Shown in pieces: positions 35,684 to 44,391 of a stretch of 64,000 bases of DNA (position 1 is the first letter of the stretch; each line of letters begins with the position of its first letter). The notes below the pieces were generated by a model. That model made no database searches. It worked only from the letters and a program-made list of their open reading frames with translations, and was not told the origin of the DNA. The stretch covers positions 2,914,001 through 2,978,000 of the forward strand of contig JASGHP010000001.1 of NCBI GenBank assembly GCA_047602295.1, read 5' to 3'. The position numbers and the translations under genes were made by a program. The stretch is from JACMLD01 sp047602295 (GTDB lineage: Bacteria; Bacteroidota; Bacteroidia; Chitinophagales; Chitinophagaceae).

Positions 35684-37807
35684 CTATTCTTTCATTTTTA
35701 TCAACCTTCTGGTAGTCTGTTGCCCATCAACAATGATGTTTGCAGTGTAAGTTCCTGCCGGAAGTTTGCCCATATCTGTTATTTCAATATTGTTTGTGCC
35801 AGCTTTTAATGTCCTGCGTTGGTTCAAAACCGTCTGTCCGTTTGCATTCAGTATTTTTATTGCCATTTCTGTTTGATGCGTTGAAGTAGCCAGGATAGTA
35901 ATTGAGTTTGTAAACGGATTGGGCAATAGCTTTACCTGCATTTCTTTGCTGCCCGTTATTAGTTTAAAAACAGCGCTGTAAAAATATTCGCCATCTTCAT
36001 CCACTGATTTTATGCGGTAATAAAGTGCAGCGCCTGGTACATCAACGGTATTAATAAATGTGTAGCTGAAATCTCCATCGCCCTTGCTCTCAACAGATCC
36101 TACCAAAATAAAATTGCTGCCATTGCTGCTCCTTTCTATTTCAAAATGGCTGATGCGTTGTGCGCCTCTTACTTCCCAAAATAAATTTGCTTTGCCGGTT
36201 GAATATTTACCGCTAAGCGATATGCTATGCAAGGGCAATGCAGACAAAGCAAAAGGCATCGTTATCGTTTTTGCAGCCGATGAAACACCGGCAGCATCCT
36301 GTACAGCATAATCAAAAGAAGTGGTTAATGTTGCTGTTACATTGTCGTTAGGGTCCATCGCCACCAAAGCTGGGTTAAATGGGTTGATGGTTTGGGTTGC
36401 AGTAACAGGTGTGTTATTATAATATAATGTACCATTTACAGCCGGGCTTAAGGTAACAGTTTTGCCATTAAGGCCCGGTGCATACACGCCGTCTTCCGGG
36501 TCGCTGCCGGTAAACGCTGCAGCCGGAACTGTTACCGTATTGGTGCCTCCGGGATTATTAACTGAGCTTGCCGTATAGTTTGCACCTGAAGGTATTTGCT
36601 CCACCCCAAAATTTGCATTGCTTGTGGGCAATTGTAAAACAGTTACCGGTGTGGCTCCATCCTGTGTGCCATCATTGCCTGCGCCTGCTCCAATATTCTC
36701 CCCGGTAAATGCCCAGCCCGCTGGCAGTGTTGTTATTGATGGATTGCCAGCTACTCCTTGTGTTGATGTTAGTTGAATTGTTTGTGCACCAGTAAACGCT
36801 TCCGGAAAATTATAACTGCCGTCTGCTGCCACAGGTACTGAACTGATGACTTTGCCTTGTGCATCTACCAGGTTGGCATACATTGTTCCTGATAAATTTG
36901 TTCCGGTTCCGTCAACTGTATTGTTCGTCAGGCCATTTACGTCGTAAAAGAATTTTCCTGAAATAGTTTGCGGGGGCGCCAGCGAAAAAGAAAAGGTCCA
37001 CGCATCCTGGCTACCGCTGCCCCATGAAGTTTGCCCGTTATCGGTACGTACAGAAACCCTCAATATTAAGCTGGTAATGCCTGTGCCCACCAGCTCAAAA
37101 GAACCCTGTCCACTGGAGGAGGTGCCGCCGGGAGCAGCCCTTGTATTTACAATTTTGGTGACGCTGTCTATATCAATATTATTACCAGAAAGTTTTAGTA
37201 AACTGATATTGGGTGTTAGCAGTTTAAGTTCATTGGCAAAATGCAAGTTGCCGGTAGTTCCTCCGAAGCCACAAATGTGCAGAATGGGATTGTTTACCGG
37301 CCGGCTGAATGTTATTTGCAGGTCTGCCATATAGGTATAGGTTTTACCTGCAGATACCAGGTAAGCGTTCACCGGGTTCGTAATGTCAGCAAGATAAGTC
37401 TGCATCCGGTAGCCGTAGTTACTGCCGTTGCTGATGCCTGTTCCAATGTTAAACTGATCTGTAGACCAGTAAGCCGTACTTTGAAAATCAATCCAGCCCA
37501 TCATGTCCCAGTTTGGTGCATTGATAAAAACCGACTGGTTTGTTCCATTGCTGCTTGTGGGATATTGATTGTTGATGACGGTGGCAGTAACCGTAAGTGC
37601 AGGATTATAAGCGGCAAAAGTGTTTGGGTTAGATGTATTGTTGAGTAATGTGTAAGACACGGGGCCAAGTGTTCTGAAGGGAAGACTGGTGTTACCTGCC
37701 GCAACCGCATTACTGTTTAAACAAGGTTCTAACTGACCAAACGGTGCTGTTTGCGCATAAGCTATAACGGTAGCAAATAAGAACAATGCAAGGATAAGTG
37801 ATTTCAT
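35684..37807 (-). CDS. T9SS type A exported protein with SdrD-B-like domain
   Basis: The ATG at 37807 gives 707 residues and begins directly with a signal peptide (KSLILALFLFATVIAYAQ). After an unrecognised N-terminal region, a prealbumin/SdrD-B-like domain covers about 310-390 (ISGKFFYDVNGLTNNTVDGT). A strand-rich segment and a fibronectin-like part (YRIKSVDEDGEYFYSAVFKL) follow. The C-terminus is a T9SS type A sorting domain: VKLLPNPFTNSITILA, LNANGQTVLNQ, LPAGTYTANIIVDGQ. It should be exported through the outer membrane and anchored or released at the surface. No enzymatic motif is evident, so an adhesin or matrix role is an inference. Confidence 0.9.
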   Translation of the reverse strand: MKSLILALFLFATVIAYAQTAPFGQLEPCLNSNAVAAGNTSLPFRTLGPVSYTLLNNTSNPNTFAAYNPALTVTATVINNQYPTSSNGTNQSVFINAPNWDMMGWIDFQSTAYWSTDQFNIGTGISNGSNYGYRMQTYLADITNPVNAYLVSAGKTYTYMADLQITFSRPVNNPILHICGFGGTTGNLHFANELKLLTPNISLLKLSGNNIDIDSVTKIVNTRAAPGGTSSSGQGSFELVGTGITSLILRVSVRTDNGQTSWGSGSQDAWTFSFSLAPPQTISGKFFYDVNGLTNNTVDGTGTNLSGTMYANLVDAQGKVISSVPVAADGSYNFPEAFTGAQTIQLTSTQGVAGNPSITTLPAGWAFTGENIGAGAGNDGTQDGATPVTVLQLPTSNANFGVEQIPSGANYTASSVNNPGGTNTVTVPAAAFTGSDPEDGVYAPGLNGKTVTLSPAVNGTLYYNNTPVTATQTINPFNPALVAMDPNDNVTATLTTSFDYAVQDAAGVSSAAKTITMPFALSALPLHSISLSGKYSTGKANLFWEVRGAQRISHFEIERSSNGSNFILVGSVESKGDGDFSYTFINTVDVPGAALYYRIKSVDEDGEYFYSAVFKLITGSKEMQVKLLPNPFTNSITILATSTHQTEMAIKILNANGQTVLNQRRTLKAGTNNIEITDMGKLPAGTYTANIIVDGQQTTRRLIKMKE

Positions 37808-38222
37808 AAGCGCTGTTTTAAGGTGTAAATGCGTAGTAATAATTACCAGTATTAATCCTGAAGGAGGCAACGTTTATTTTTAACACAATCGCCTGCTTTA
37901 AAAAGCAACGCATATGCGAAAAATAATTTTATAAAAAACTGACAATGTTTGATTATTGCCCCGGCGGAAATAACGGGCGCCTCTTTTCCATATTGCTCAG
38001 CGTAAGGCAATAGATTGCGGCATCAATAAGATTAGATGGAAATACTTGCGGGTTTCTTTAATTTCTTATAAAGATGGATGGAGCTTATACGCAAATTCAA
38101 TATGAGAAAATGGCTAGCTTATATTTTACAGCCGCAATGGCTAAGCAGTACCGGATACAAAAAAATAAAGGCCGCATACTGCTAAATCATTTATCTTCCG
38201 GTATATACTATATATCCTGAGC
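37808..38222. other. Divergent spacer between the T9SS gene and pxpB
   Basis: 415 bases with no credible reading frame. It should carry the promoters of both divergent genes, but no good TAnnTTTG box was found on either strand. No repeat of the dispersed families was noticed. Confidence 0.5.
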
Positions 38223-38921
38223 GTGGGCTATACCATATTTCCACTGGGCGATTCCGCTGCCACCATTGACCTGGGCAATACCATCAATGAGTTCCTGAAC
38301 GACAAGATCATCGCCATGCAGCATTGGATGCAGGCAAATTTCTTTATAGGGCAAAAAGATATCATTGTTGCTTACAGTTCTCTTACTATATTATATGATC
38401 CTGTGGCAGTAAAACAGCATTACCGCATCACTTCTACTATATTCGATTGGGTAAAACAGCAATTGCAGATTGCTTTTGATAAATCAATTGTGCAGCCGTC
38501 CATTCAAAAAGAGGTGATACGTATACCTGTTTGCTATGCACCAGCCTATGCACCGGATATTAGTAACATGGCTGCTTCCAAACAAATGACCGAAGAAGAA
38601 ATTATCAACCTGCATCAGTCAAAGGTTTACCGTGTATACACCATTGGTTTTTTGCCCGGCTTTTCTTACATGGCGCAGGTAGATGATAAATTGATTACGC
38701 CCCGCAAACCAAAACCAGCCCATGTAGCAGCGGGCAGTGTTGGCATAGCCGGAGCGCAAACGGGCATATATCCGTTAGACAGTCCGGGTGGCTGGCATAT
38801 AATAGGCCGCACGCCCATTAAACAATTTGATGCAGCAGACCCGGAACTGGTAAAATTAAAAGCAGGTGATCATGTGCAGTTTTATGCAATCAGTGAAGAA
38901 GAAATGGAACAGCAAATGTGA
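38223..38921 (+). CDS. pxpB: 5-oxoprolinase subunit B (KipI family)
   Basis: 232 residues from a GTG start at 38223; no ATG lies nearby in frame. The family pattern is complete: FPLGDSAATIDLG, DIIVAYSSLTILYDP, VYTIGFLPGFSYMAQVDDKL, and the C-terminal GSVGIAGAQTGIYPLDSPGG motif. With PxpC and PxpA it hydrolyses 5-oxoproline to glutamate with ATP, clearing this damage product of glutamine and glutamate. A 205-base spacer filled with a composite repeat separates it from pxpC, although the rest of the set is overlapping. Confidence 0.95.
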   Translation: MGYTIFPLGDSAATIDLGNTINEFLNDKIIAMQHWMQANFFIGQKDIIVAYSSLTILYDPVAVKQHYRITSTIFDWVKQQLQIAFDKSIVQPSIQKEVIRIPVCYAPAYAPDISNMAASKQMTEEEIINLHQSKVYRVYTIGFLPGFSYMAQVDDKLITPRKPKPAHVAAGSVGIAGAQTGIYPLDSPGGWHIIGRTPIKQFDAADPELVKLKAGDHVQFYAISEEEMEQQM

Positions 38922-39090
38922 AAATGTGGGTAATGTGATAAATGTGAAAATGCGCTTGAGACGAATAAAGAACGCAGATTATCATGATTTTTATGATCAA
39001 TAATGATGGAACGTCGAAAAATGTATAATTAGAGATGCCTGATGTTTGATTTGTCGAAGCAAAAGGCTCATAGCTCACAGCTAATAGCTT
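38922..39090. repeat. Composite spacer repeat, copy B
   Basis: It has the same module order as 31765-31912: GTGAAAATG units, the AACGCAGATT...TATGATTTTTATGAT block (about 38968-38998), and the CATAGCTCACAGCTAATAGC block (about 39068-39090). It is inserted between pxpB and pxpC. Confidence 0.65.
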
Positions 39091-39126
39091 CCTAATAATC
39101 CTATTAATCCTTCAAAATCCTAGTCA

Positions 39127-40125
39127 ATGTCTCTATCAATTATAAAAGCAGGTTTATTAGGCACCATACAAGACCAGGGGCGCTATGGTTATGGCAGTCT
39201 TGGTATTAATTGCGGCGGCGCAATGGACCGCTATGCTTCGCGTGTTGCCAACATGCTGGTGGGAAATGACATGCACGAGGCCGTTATGGAAATACATTTT
39301 CCGGGGCCGCAGATCTTGTTTGAACAGAATGCGCTGATTAGTATCACGGGCGCCAACTTTACGCCTACCTTAAACGATGAGCCTTTGCCACTGTGGCGGC
39401 CATTGGTCATTCGCAAAAACACCATTCTGCATTTTCCCAATCTTCAATATGGCGCACGATGTTATATTGCTATTCATGGCGGCTTTTGTATAGAAGACTG
39501 GCTGGGCAGCTATAGCACCAACCTGAAAGCAAATGCAGGTGGTTATGGAGGCAGGAAGTTTGAAAAAGGAGATGAACTACGGGCAAAAGAAAACACCATC
39601 TATTTTGCTGCACTTTTAAAAGCAAGCAAAGATGTGGTGCCGCTTAACTGGCGGGCAGATATTGGCGATAATTACAGATTTCCCAACGAAGTTTATTTTA
39701 TAGAAGGGCATGAGTTTGCGCAGCTCTCACCCGCATCTGCACACGATTTTACAGAAGATGTTTTTACACTCCATCCTTTTAGTGATCGCATGGGTTATCG
39801 CCTTAAAGGTCCGCAGCTTGTTTGCAATGAATCAATAGAACTTGTTTCTACCGGCGTTAGTTTTGGTACCGTGCAATTATTGCCCGATGGCAGTCCCATC
39901 GTGCTGATGGCAGATCATCAAACAACAGGCGGTTATCCGCGTTTGGGTCATGTAATTTCATCGCATCTTCCCAAGCTGGCGCAACTAAGGCCCAGCGATA
40001 GCCTGCAGTTTAAAAAAATCAGTATTGAAAAAGCGGAAGCAAAGTTGCTCGCTCAACAAAAAGAACTGGCCATTTTGCAAACTGCCTGTTTAGAACACCT
40101 TAATGATCTTGCATGGCGTCAATAG
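39127..40125 (+). CDS. pxpC: 5-oxoprolinase subunit C (KipA, biotin-dependent carboxyltransferase-like)
   Basis: 332 residues. Hallmarks are LSIIKAGLLGTIQDQGRYGYGSLG at the N-terminus, GGAMDRYASRVANMLVGN, and late PIVLMADHQTTGGYPRLGHVIS. It forms the carboxyltransferase-like half of the 5-oxoprolinase together with PxpB. Its 3' end overlaps the start of pxpA by 13 bases, which points to coupled translation. Confidence 0.95.
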   Translation: MSLSIIKAGLLGTIQDQGRYGYGSLGINCGGAMDRYASRVANMLVGNDMHEAVMEIHFPGPQILFEQNALISITGANFTPTLNDEPLPLWRPLVIRKNTILHFPNLQYGARCYIAIHGGFCIEDWLGSYSTNLKANAGGYGGRKFEKGDELRAKENTIYFAALLKASKDVVPLNWRADIGDNYRFPNEVYFIEGHEFAQLSPASAHDFTEDVFTLHPFSDRMGYRLKGPQLVCNESIELVSTGVSFGTVQLLPDGSPIVLMADHQTTGGYPRLGHVISSHLPKLAQLRPSDSLQFKKISIEKAEAKLLAQQKELAILQTACLEHLNDLAWRQ

Positions 40126-40874
40126 ATATCAATTGCGATATGGGAGAGAGCACTCATCTCTGGCATTATGATATTAATAATGACATGGCATTGCTTCCCT
40201 ATTTAAGTGCTGTTAATATTGCCTGTGGCGCGCATGCGGGTGATGCACATACCATGCACCAATTGGTAGATGAAGCTTTGCAACGTGGCATTGCTATAGG
40301 TGCGCATCCTGGTTTTGAAGACCGCGAAAATTTTGGCAGAACCAATCAACAGATCTCTCCCGAAAAAATATATGATCTTATTATTTACCAGCTGGGTGCA
40401 TTGAATGCTTTTTTAAAAATCAACGGAACGAAACTGCGGCATGTAAAACCACATGGCGCATTGTACAATATGGCTGCAAAAGATGCGGCGCTGGCGTATA
40501 CTATTTGCAGGGCAGTAAAAGAGTATGATGAAGCGTTAGTGTTGTACGGCCTAAGCGGCAGTGAACTTATCAATTCCGCCAATGCAATCGGGCTAAAAAC
40601 CTGCAGCGAAGTATTTGCAGACCGCAGTTACCAGGATGATGGCAGCCTTACGCCAAGAACACAATCCAATGCAATGATAAAAGATGAAGAACAATCGTTG
40701 CAACAGGTTTTGCAAATGGCAATGCATGGAACCGTTACCTGTGTTACTGGTAAAACGATCAATGTACAGGCAGATACTATTTGTATTCATAGCGACGGCA
40801 AACATGCATTAGCGTTTGCGCAACGCATTTATCAAACACTCAATCAGAAAGGCATTGAAATCAGACCAGCTTGA
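40113..40874 (+). CDS. pxpA: 5-oxoprolinase subunit A (LamB/YcsF family)
   Basis: 253 residues, full length. The family motifs are IDINCDMGESTHLWHYDINN, LSAVNIACGAHAGDAHTMHQ, IGAHPGFEDRENFGR and VKPHGALYNMA. The many His/Asp residues line the ATP- and metal-using active site in homologues. It completes the pxpBCA enzyme. The start is inside the pxpC end and its own end overlaps the transporter gene. Confidence 0.97.
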   Translation: MASIDINCDMGESTHLWHYDINNDMALLPYLSAVNIACGAHAGDAHTMHQLVDEALQRGIAIGAHPGFEDRENFGRTNQQISPEKIYDLIIYQLGALNAFLKINGTKLRHVKPHGALYNMAAKDAALAYTICRAVKEYDEALVLYGLSGSELINSANAIGLKTCSEVFADRSYQDDGSLTPRTQSNAMIKDEEQSLQQVLQMAMHGTVTCVTGKTINVQADTICIHSDGKHALAFAQRIYQTLNQKGIEIRPA

Positions 40875-42087
40875 TAAAAATATAACGCCAAAGCGCAATG
40901 CTTTTTCTTTTAGCGCTGGTGGTGCTGTTATTGGCGCTGCTTTTTTAATGGCTAATTCTTCTATTGGTCCCGGTTTTCTTACACAAACCACGGTGTTTAC
41001 GCAGAAATTGTTGGCAAGCCTTGGCTTTGTTATCATCATTTCTATTTTGCTGGATATTGGTGTGCAGTTAAATACCTGGCGTGTGCTTACCGTTAGCGGT
41101 TTGCGTGCACAGGATTTATCCAACAAGGTATTGCCCGGACTGGGATATTTTCTTTCATTGCTAATTGTAATTGGTGGCTTTGCTTTCAATATTGGCAATA
41201 TTGCCGGTTGTGGTTTGGGCATTAATGTGCTAACCGGTGTTTCATTTCAAACGGGAGCCGTTATCAGTTGCATCATTGCATTGTTGCTTTTTTGGTTGAA
41301 AGAGATAGGCAAAATGCTCGACAGCTTCACAAAAATTTTAGGGGTTGTAAAGATTGGCCTCACTTTATTCATTGCATTTCGTGCACACCCGCCATTGTTA
41401 GAAGCTTTGCACAGAACTGTCTGGCCAGAGAAGATCAGCAGTATGGCCATTGTAACGCTGGTAGGTGGAACCGTTGGTGGCTATATCACTTTCTCCGGCG
41501 CACATCGTTTGCTGGATGCCGGCATCAGCGGGCAGGATCAAATAAAAAAAATAAACCGCAGTGCTGTCAGTGGCATTGTTATCTCCAGCGTTATGCGTTA
41601 CATTTTATTTTTAGCTGCATTAGGTGTGGTAATGCAGGGAGTTGTGTTGGATGATGCCAATCCGCCTGCAAGTGTGTTTAAATATGCTGCTGGTGAAATT
41701 GGTTTCCGCATTTTTGGCGTGGTATTGTGGAGTGCTGCTATTTCTTCTGTATTGGGTGCAGCGTATACATCGGTTTCTTTTTTAAAAACTTTTCATCCCT
41801 TACTGGCAAAATATGAACGCATGTGCATTTCCGCATTCATTATTATTTCTACCGCCATATTTGTCTGGATTGGTAAGCCAAAAGAATTACTGATTGCAGC
41901 CGGTGCAGTAAACGGACTGATTTTACCAATTGCGCTTTCTATTGTATTGATTGCTGCTACCAAAACAAGCCTCATGAAAGGCTACAAACATCCTTTATGG
42001 ATGCAGGCTGTTGGATGGATAGTTGTATTGGTAATGGGGTGGATGGGTTTTAAGGCGATTGCGGATTTAGCAGTTGGTAGTCATTAG
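40816..42087 (+). CDS. Nramp-fold transporter lacking the metal-binding motifs, linked to pxpBCA
   Basis: 423 residues if read from TTG at 40816 (59-base overlap with pxpA). A second TTG at 40855 preceded by AGAAAGG would give a 20-base overlap and is equally plausible. No ATG occurs before helix 1. About eleven hydrophobic helices are visible, with the Nramp/COG1914-type N-terminus AVIGAAFLMANSSIGPGFLT. Helix 1 lacks the DPGN motif, and the helix 6 region (VGGTVGGYITFSGAHR) lacks the Met-Pro-His pattern, so ordinary Mn/Fe transport is unlikely. A related gene (ycsG) is linked to the same enzyme set in Bacillus. Import of 5-oxoproline or a similar carboxylate is an inference. Confidence 0.8.
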   Translation: MRNAFIKHSIRKALKSDQLDKNITPKRNAFSFSAGGAVIGAAFLMANSSIGPGFLTQTTVFTQKLLASLGFVIIISILLDIGVQLNTWRVLTVSGLRAQDLSNKVLPGLGYFLSLLIVIGGFAFNIGNIAGCGLGINVLTGVSFQTGAVISCIIALLLFWLKEIGKMLDSFTKILGVVKIGLTLFIAFRAHPPLLEALHRTVWPEKISSMAIVTLVGGTVGGYITFSGAHRLLDAGISGQDQIKKINRSAVSGIVISSVMRYILFLAALGVVMQGVVLDDANPPASVFKYAAGEIGFRIFGVVLWSAAISSVLGAAYTSVSFLKTFHPLLAKYERMCISAFIIISTAIFVWIGKPKELLIAAGAVNGLILPIALSIVLIAATKTSLMKGYKHPLWMQAVGWIVVLVMGWMGFKAIADLAVGSH

Positions 42088-42160
42088 TCTATAGTTCATA
42101 GTTCATAGTTCTTAGTTCTTAGTTCGAAAGTTCGTAGTTTGAAAGTTCGTAGTTCGTTTG
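42088..42160 (+). repeat. Degenerate TTCATAGTTC / AAAGTTCGTAG short-period repeat
   Basis: A run of near-identical 8-11 base units (TAGTTCA, TAGTTCT, GAAAGTTCG) begins right after the transporter stop. It is non-coding. Confidence 0.6.
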
Positions 42161-42203
42161 CGTGTCTTTTGTCTGAACTCCCGACGCGGCGTCGGGACAG
42201 GCT

Positions 42204-42381
42204 ATGATTCGCTTGATTGAAGGATTGCCTTGAGCGTTTACGACAAAAATCCTTTCCTCCTTTAATCCTTTAATCAAGGTTCAGACAACTGCGACCATGA
42301 TTCGCTTGATTGGAGGATTGCCTTGAGCGTTTGCGACAAAAATCCTTTCCTCCTTTAATCTTTTAATCAAGGTTCAGACAA
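42204..42381 (+). repeat. 85-bp tandem duplication, each copy an inverted repeat
   Basis: Copies 42204-42288 and 42297-42381 differ at only three positions and are separated by 8 bases. Within each copy, a 15-base arm beginning CTTGATTG pairs with a distal arm ending AATCAAG. In copy 2 the changes produce G-U pairs and keep the RNA stem. Confidence 0.75.
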
Positions 42382-42601
42382 GAAGAAAGCTACAAGCTAT
42401 TAGCTGCAAGCCTTTTGCTTCGTGCGTTCGCGTGTCATTTCAAACCCCGAATTTTCTATTTCGGCATAAAGAGTTACAGAACCCCCGAACTCCAAATTTT
42501 TACTATAAAGAAATTGGCTGATTCAACTATCCGCAGCACCATTTTAAGGGGGTGAAATTATAAAGGGATGATAAATAGTATTATATGGGCGAGTGGCAGG
42601 T

Positions 42602-42811
42602 GTTCAGGCAGCCCGGCCGACGACTCAGACAACCGGCGCAACAAGTGAGACAACCCCTGAAATAGCTCAGACAACACTATCAACACCCGCTAGTACACTA
42701 TGAACTCCTGCTAGTACACTAGGAACTCCTGCTAGTACACTATGAGCTCTTGCCAGTACACCAGGAACTCTCGCTAGTACACTAACAGCTCCTCAGATAA
42801 CCCGAAAAATG
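42602..42811 (+). repeat. Ten-unit 21-bp tandem array of two subtypes
   Basis: The units keep exact 21-base phase from 42602 to 42811. Units 1-4 and 10 are of a CAGACAACC type (42602, 42623, 42644, 42665, 42791). Units 5-9 are of a GCTAGTACACTATGAACT type (42686 to 42790). The array is followed by non-coding sequence up to the DUF4407 gene. Spacers and repeats are not distinct, so it is not a CRISPR array. Confidence 0.8.
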
Positions 42812-43033
42812 ACTGATAATCAACAGTATAAGTCAAAATAAGGCCCCTGAACGGCTGAGCCAACCGTTTTCATGGCTGAAGCGGCTACTAAAAATACAGG
42901 TGGTTTTCGCCCAGGCATTATATTTTAAGATTTCATTTATAATTTTTCAAATTATAACAGCGTTATTTGCCTGTTCCCACTTTAACTTCTATAAGGCAAG
43001 CTTTACAAATTTTACTGTAAAAGATTTATTACT
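42812..43033. other. Rest of the 946-base repeat-rich spacer
   Basis: AT-rich, with no credible gene and a small inverted repeat around 42852-42870. The region should contain the DUF4407 promoter, but no exact TAnnTTTG box was found. 42382-42601 likewise shows no gene. Confidence 0.5.
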
Positions 43034-44296
43034 ATGGCTAACACCACCGATGGCCAGGCAGACAGCCTGTACACGTATGATTCATTTTCAGGGAACAACA
43101 AACAGAAAAGCGATTCTAAATTTTTATGGTGGTGCGCAGGTGCGCACCAGCAATTACTAAAAGATCTTCCATCAGAGCATACAAAATATGCAGGATTGGG
43201 TGGCGTAGTGCTGGCCACATTTGTGCTGGCTGCTATCTCTTCGGGCTATGCTATTTACAGCGTGTTCGACAATATTGGCTGGGCAATAGTATTTGCAATA
43301 GTTTGGGGACTTATCATTTTCAATTTCGATCGCTTCCTGGTTTCTACCATGCGCAAGTATGGCATCAGCACACAAAAACAATTGTGGATGGCTGTGCCAC
43401 GTATTGCATTGGCATTGCTTATCGGCTTTACCATTGCAAGACCTTTGGAGTTGAAAATATTTGAGAAAGAAATTGATACCAAAGTTGCGCAGAACATTCA
43501 TACAAAAATATTCATCAACGATAGTTTGTTGCAGCGTGAAAACAAATTGCAGGCGCAGAACGCTACTGATGAAAGAGAAAGGCTGTTGGGCAGAAAACTA
43601 TCACTGGAAGACACCTTGCACAAACTGCAGCAGGCATATGTGCAGGAAGCAGACGGTACAGGCGGCTCCGGCAGGCGTGGCATAGAGAATTTAACCCGTT
43701 TAAAAATGGATGCGTACAAGCAGGTGTTGCAACAAGCTACTCCTGAAATAACACAACTGGATGCTGGCATTGCAAACCAGGATAGCATCATCAATGCATC
43801 CAGGGCTTCTTTGGAAGACAAACGCAAACAGTATGAAGCAACGGTAAAAGCCAATATCGGTTTCCTTGAAAGAAACAAGGCCTTGTCTGATTTAAGCAGT
43901 GAAGAGCCAAGCGTAAGATGGACAAGTTTTCTTTTATCGCTTTTAATAATCCTGATTGAGATTGGTCCGATACTTTCAAAACTTATTATGCAGGTAGGTC
44001 CTTATGATATTGCATTGGCCAAAGAAGAATTGTTGCAAATGGCCGCTTCTGAAAATGATATTCGCAAAGACAAAGAAATTGCGCACGCCAAAAAGAAAGC
44101 ATTTTACGAAAAGCAAAAAGAAGTATCCGGTCAGTTGGTTGATAAGATGACAGCATTGCAGCAAAAACATATTGATGAAGAACTGGACAAATGGGAGCGT
44201 GGTGAATGGAACCCGAAAGACCATCGTGCATCTATGGATGAAGTAATGCGCAAGATTAAAGAGCGGTATAATTATAACGAAGAAGACATTTTATGA
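43034..44296 (+). CDS. DUF4407 membrane protein
   Basis: 420 residues. Membrane helices lie near 54-78, 82-105, 117-138 and 297-320. A long charged coiled-coil (about 145-290, Gln/Glu/Lys-rich) between helices three and four probably faces the periplasm or cytosol as a stalk. The second half of the C-terminus is another charged helix (EKQKEVSGQLVDKMTALQQK). The FNFDRFLVSTMRK block after helix two is typical of DUF4407. Function is unknown. It is preceded by the 21-bp array and has no obvious operon partner. Confidence 0.88.
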   Translation: MANTTDGQADSLYTYDSFSGNNKQKSDSKFLWWCAGAHQQLLKDLPSEHTKYAGLGGVVLATFVLAAISSGYAIYSVFDNIGWAIVFAIVWGLIIFNFDRFLVSTMRKYGISTQKQLWMAVPRIALALLIGFTIARPLELKIFEKEIDTKVAQNIHTKIFINDSLLQRENKLQAQNATDERERLLGRKLSLEDTLHKLQQAYVQEADGTGGSGRRGIENLTRLKMDAYKQVLQQATPEITQLDAGIANQDSIINASRASLEDKRKQYEATVKANIGFLERNKALSDLSSEEPSVRWTSFLLSLLIILIEIGPILSKLIMQVGPYDIALAKEELLQMAASENDIRKDKEIAHAKKKAFYEKQKEVSGQLVDKMTALQQKHIDEELDKWERGEWNPKDHRASMDEVMRKIKERYNYNEEDIL

Positions 44297-44391
44297 TATC
44301 TCTGATGTCTGATGTTTTGATCTCTGATTTGCTTTATTTGTGTGTGAATATTGACGCAGGTATTCTGTAATGGCGGAGGATTTGTTTAAGG

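Noticed and set aside
42602..42811. CRISPR array
   Set aside because: The 21-base units are contiguous with no unique spacers, show two subtypes, and lie far from any cas gene.
42900..43160. 86-residue frame overlapping the DUF4407 start
   Set aside because: It is out of frame with DUF4407 and explained by AT-rich spacer sequence.
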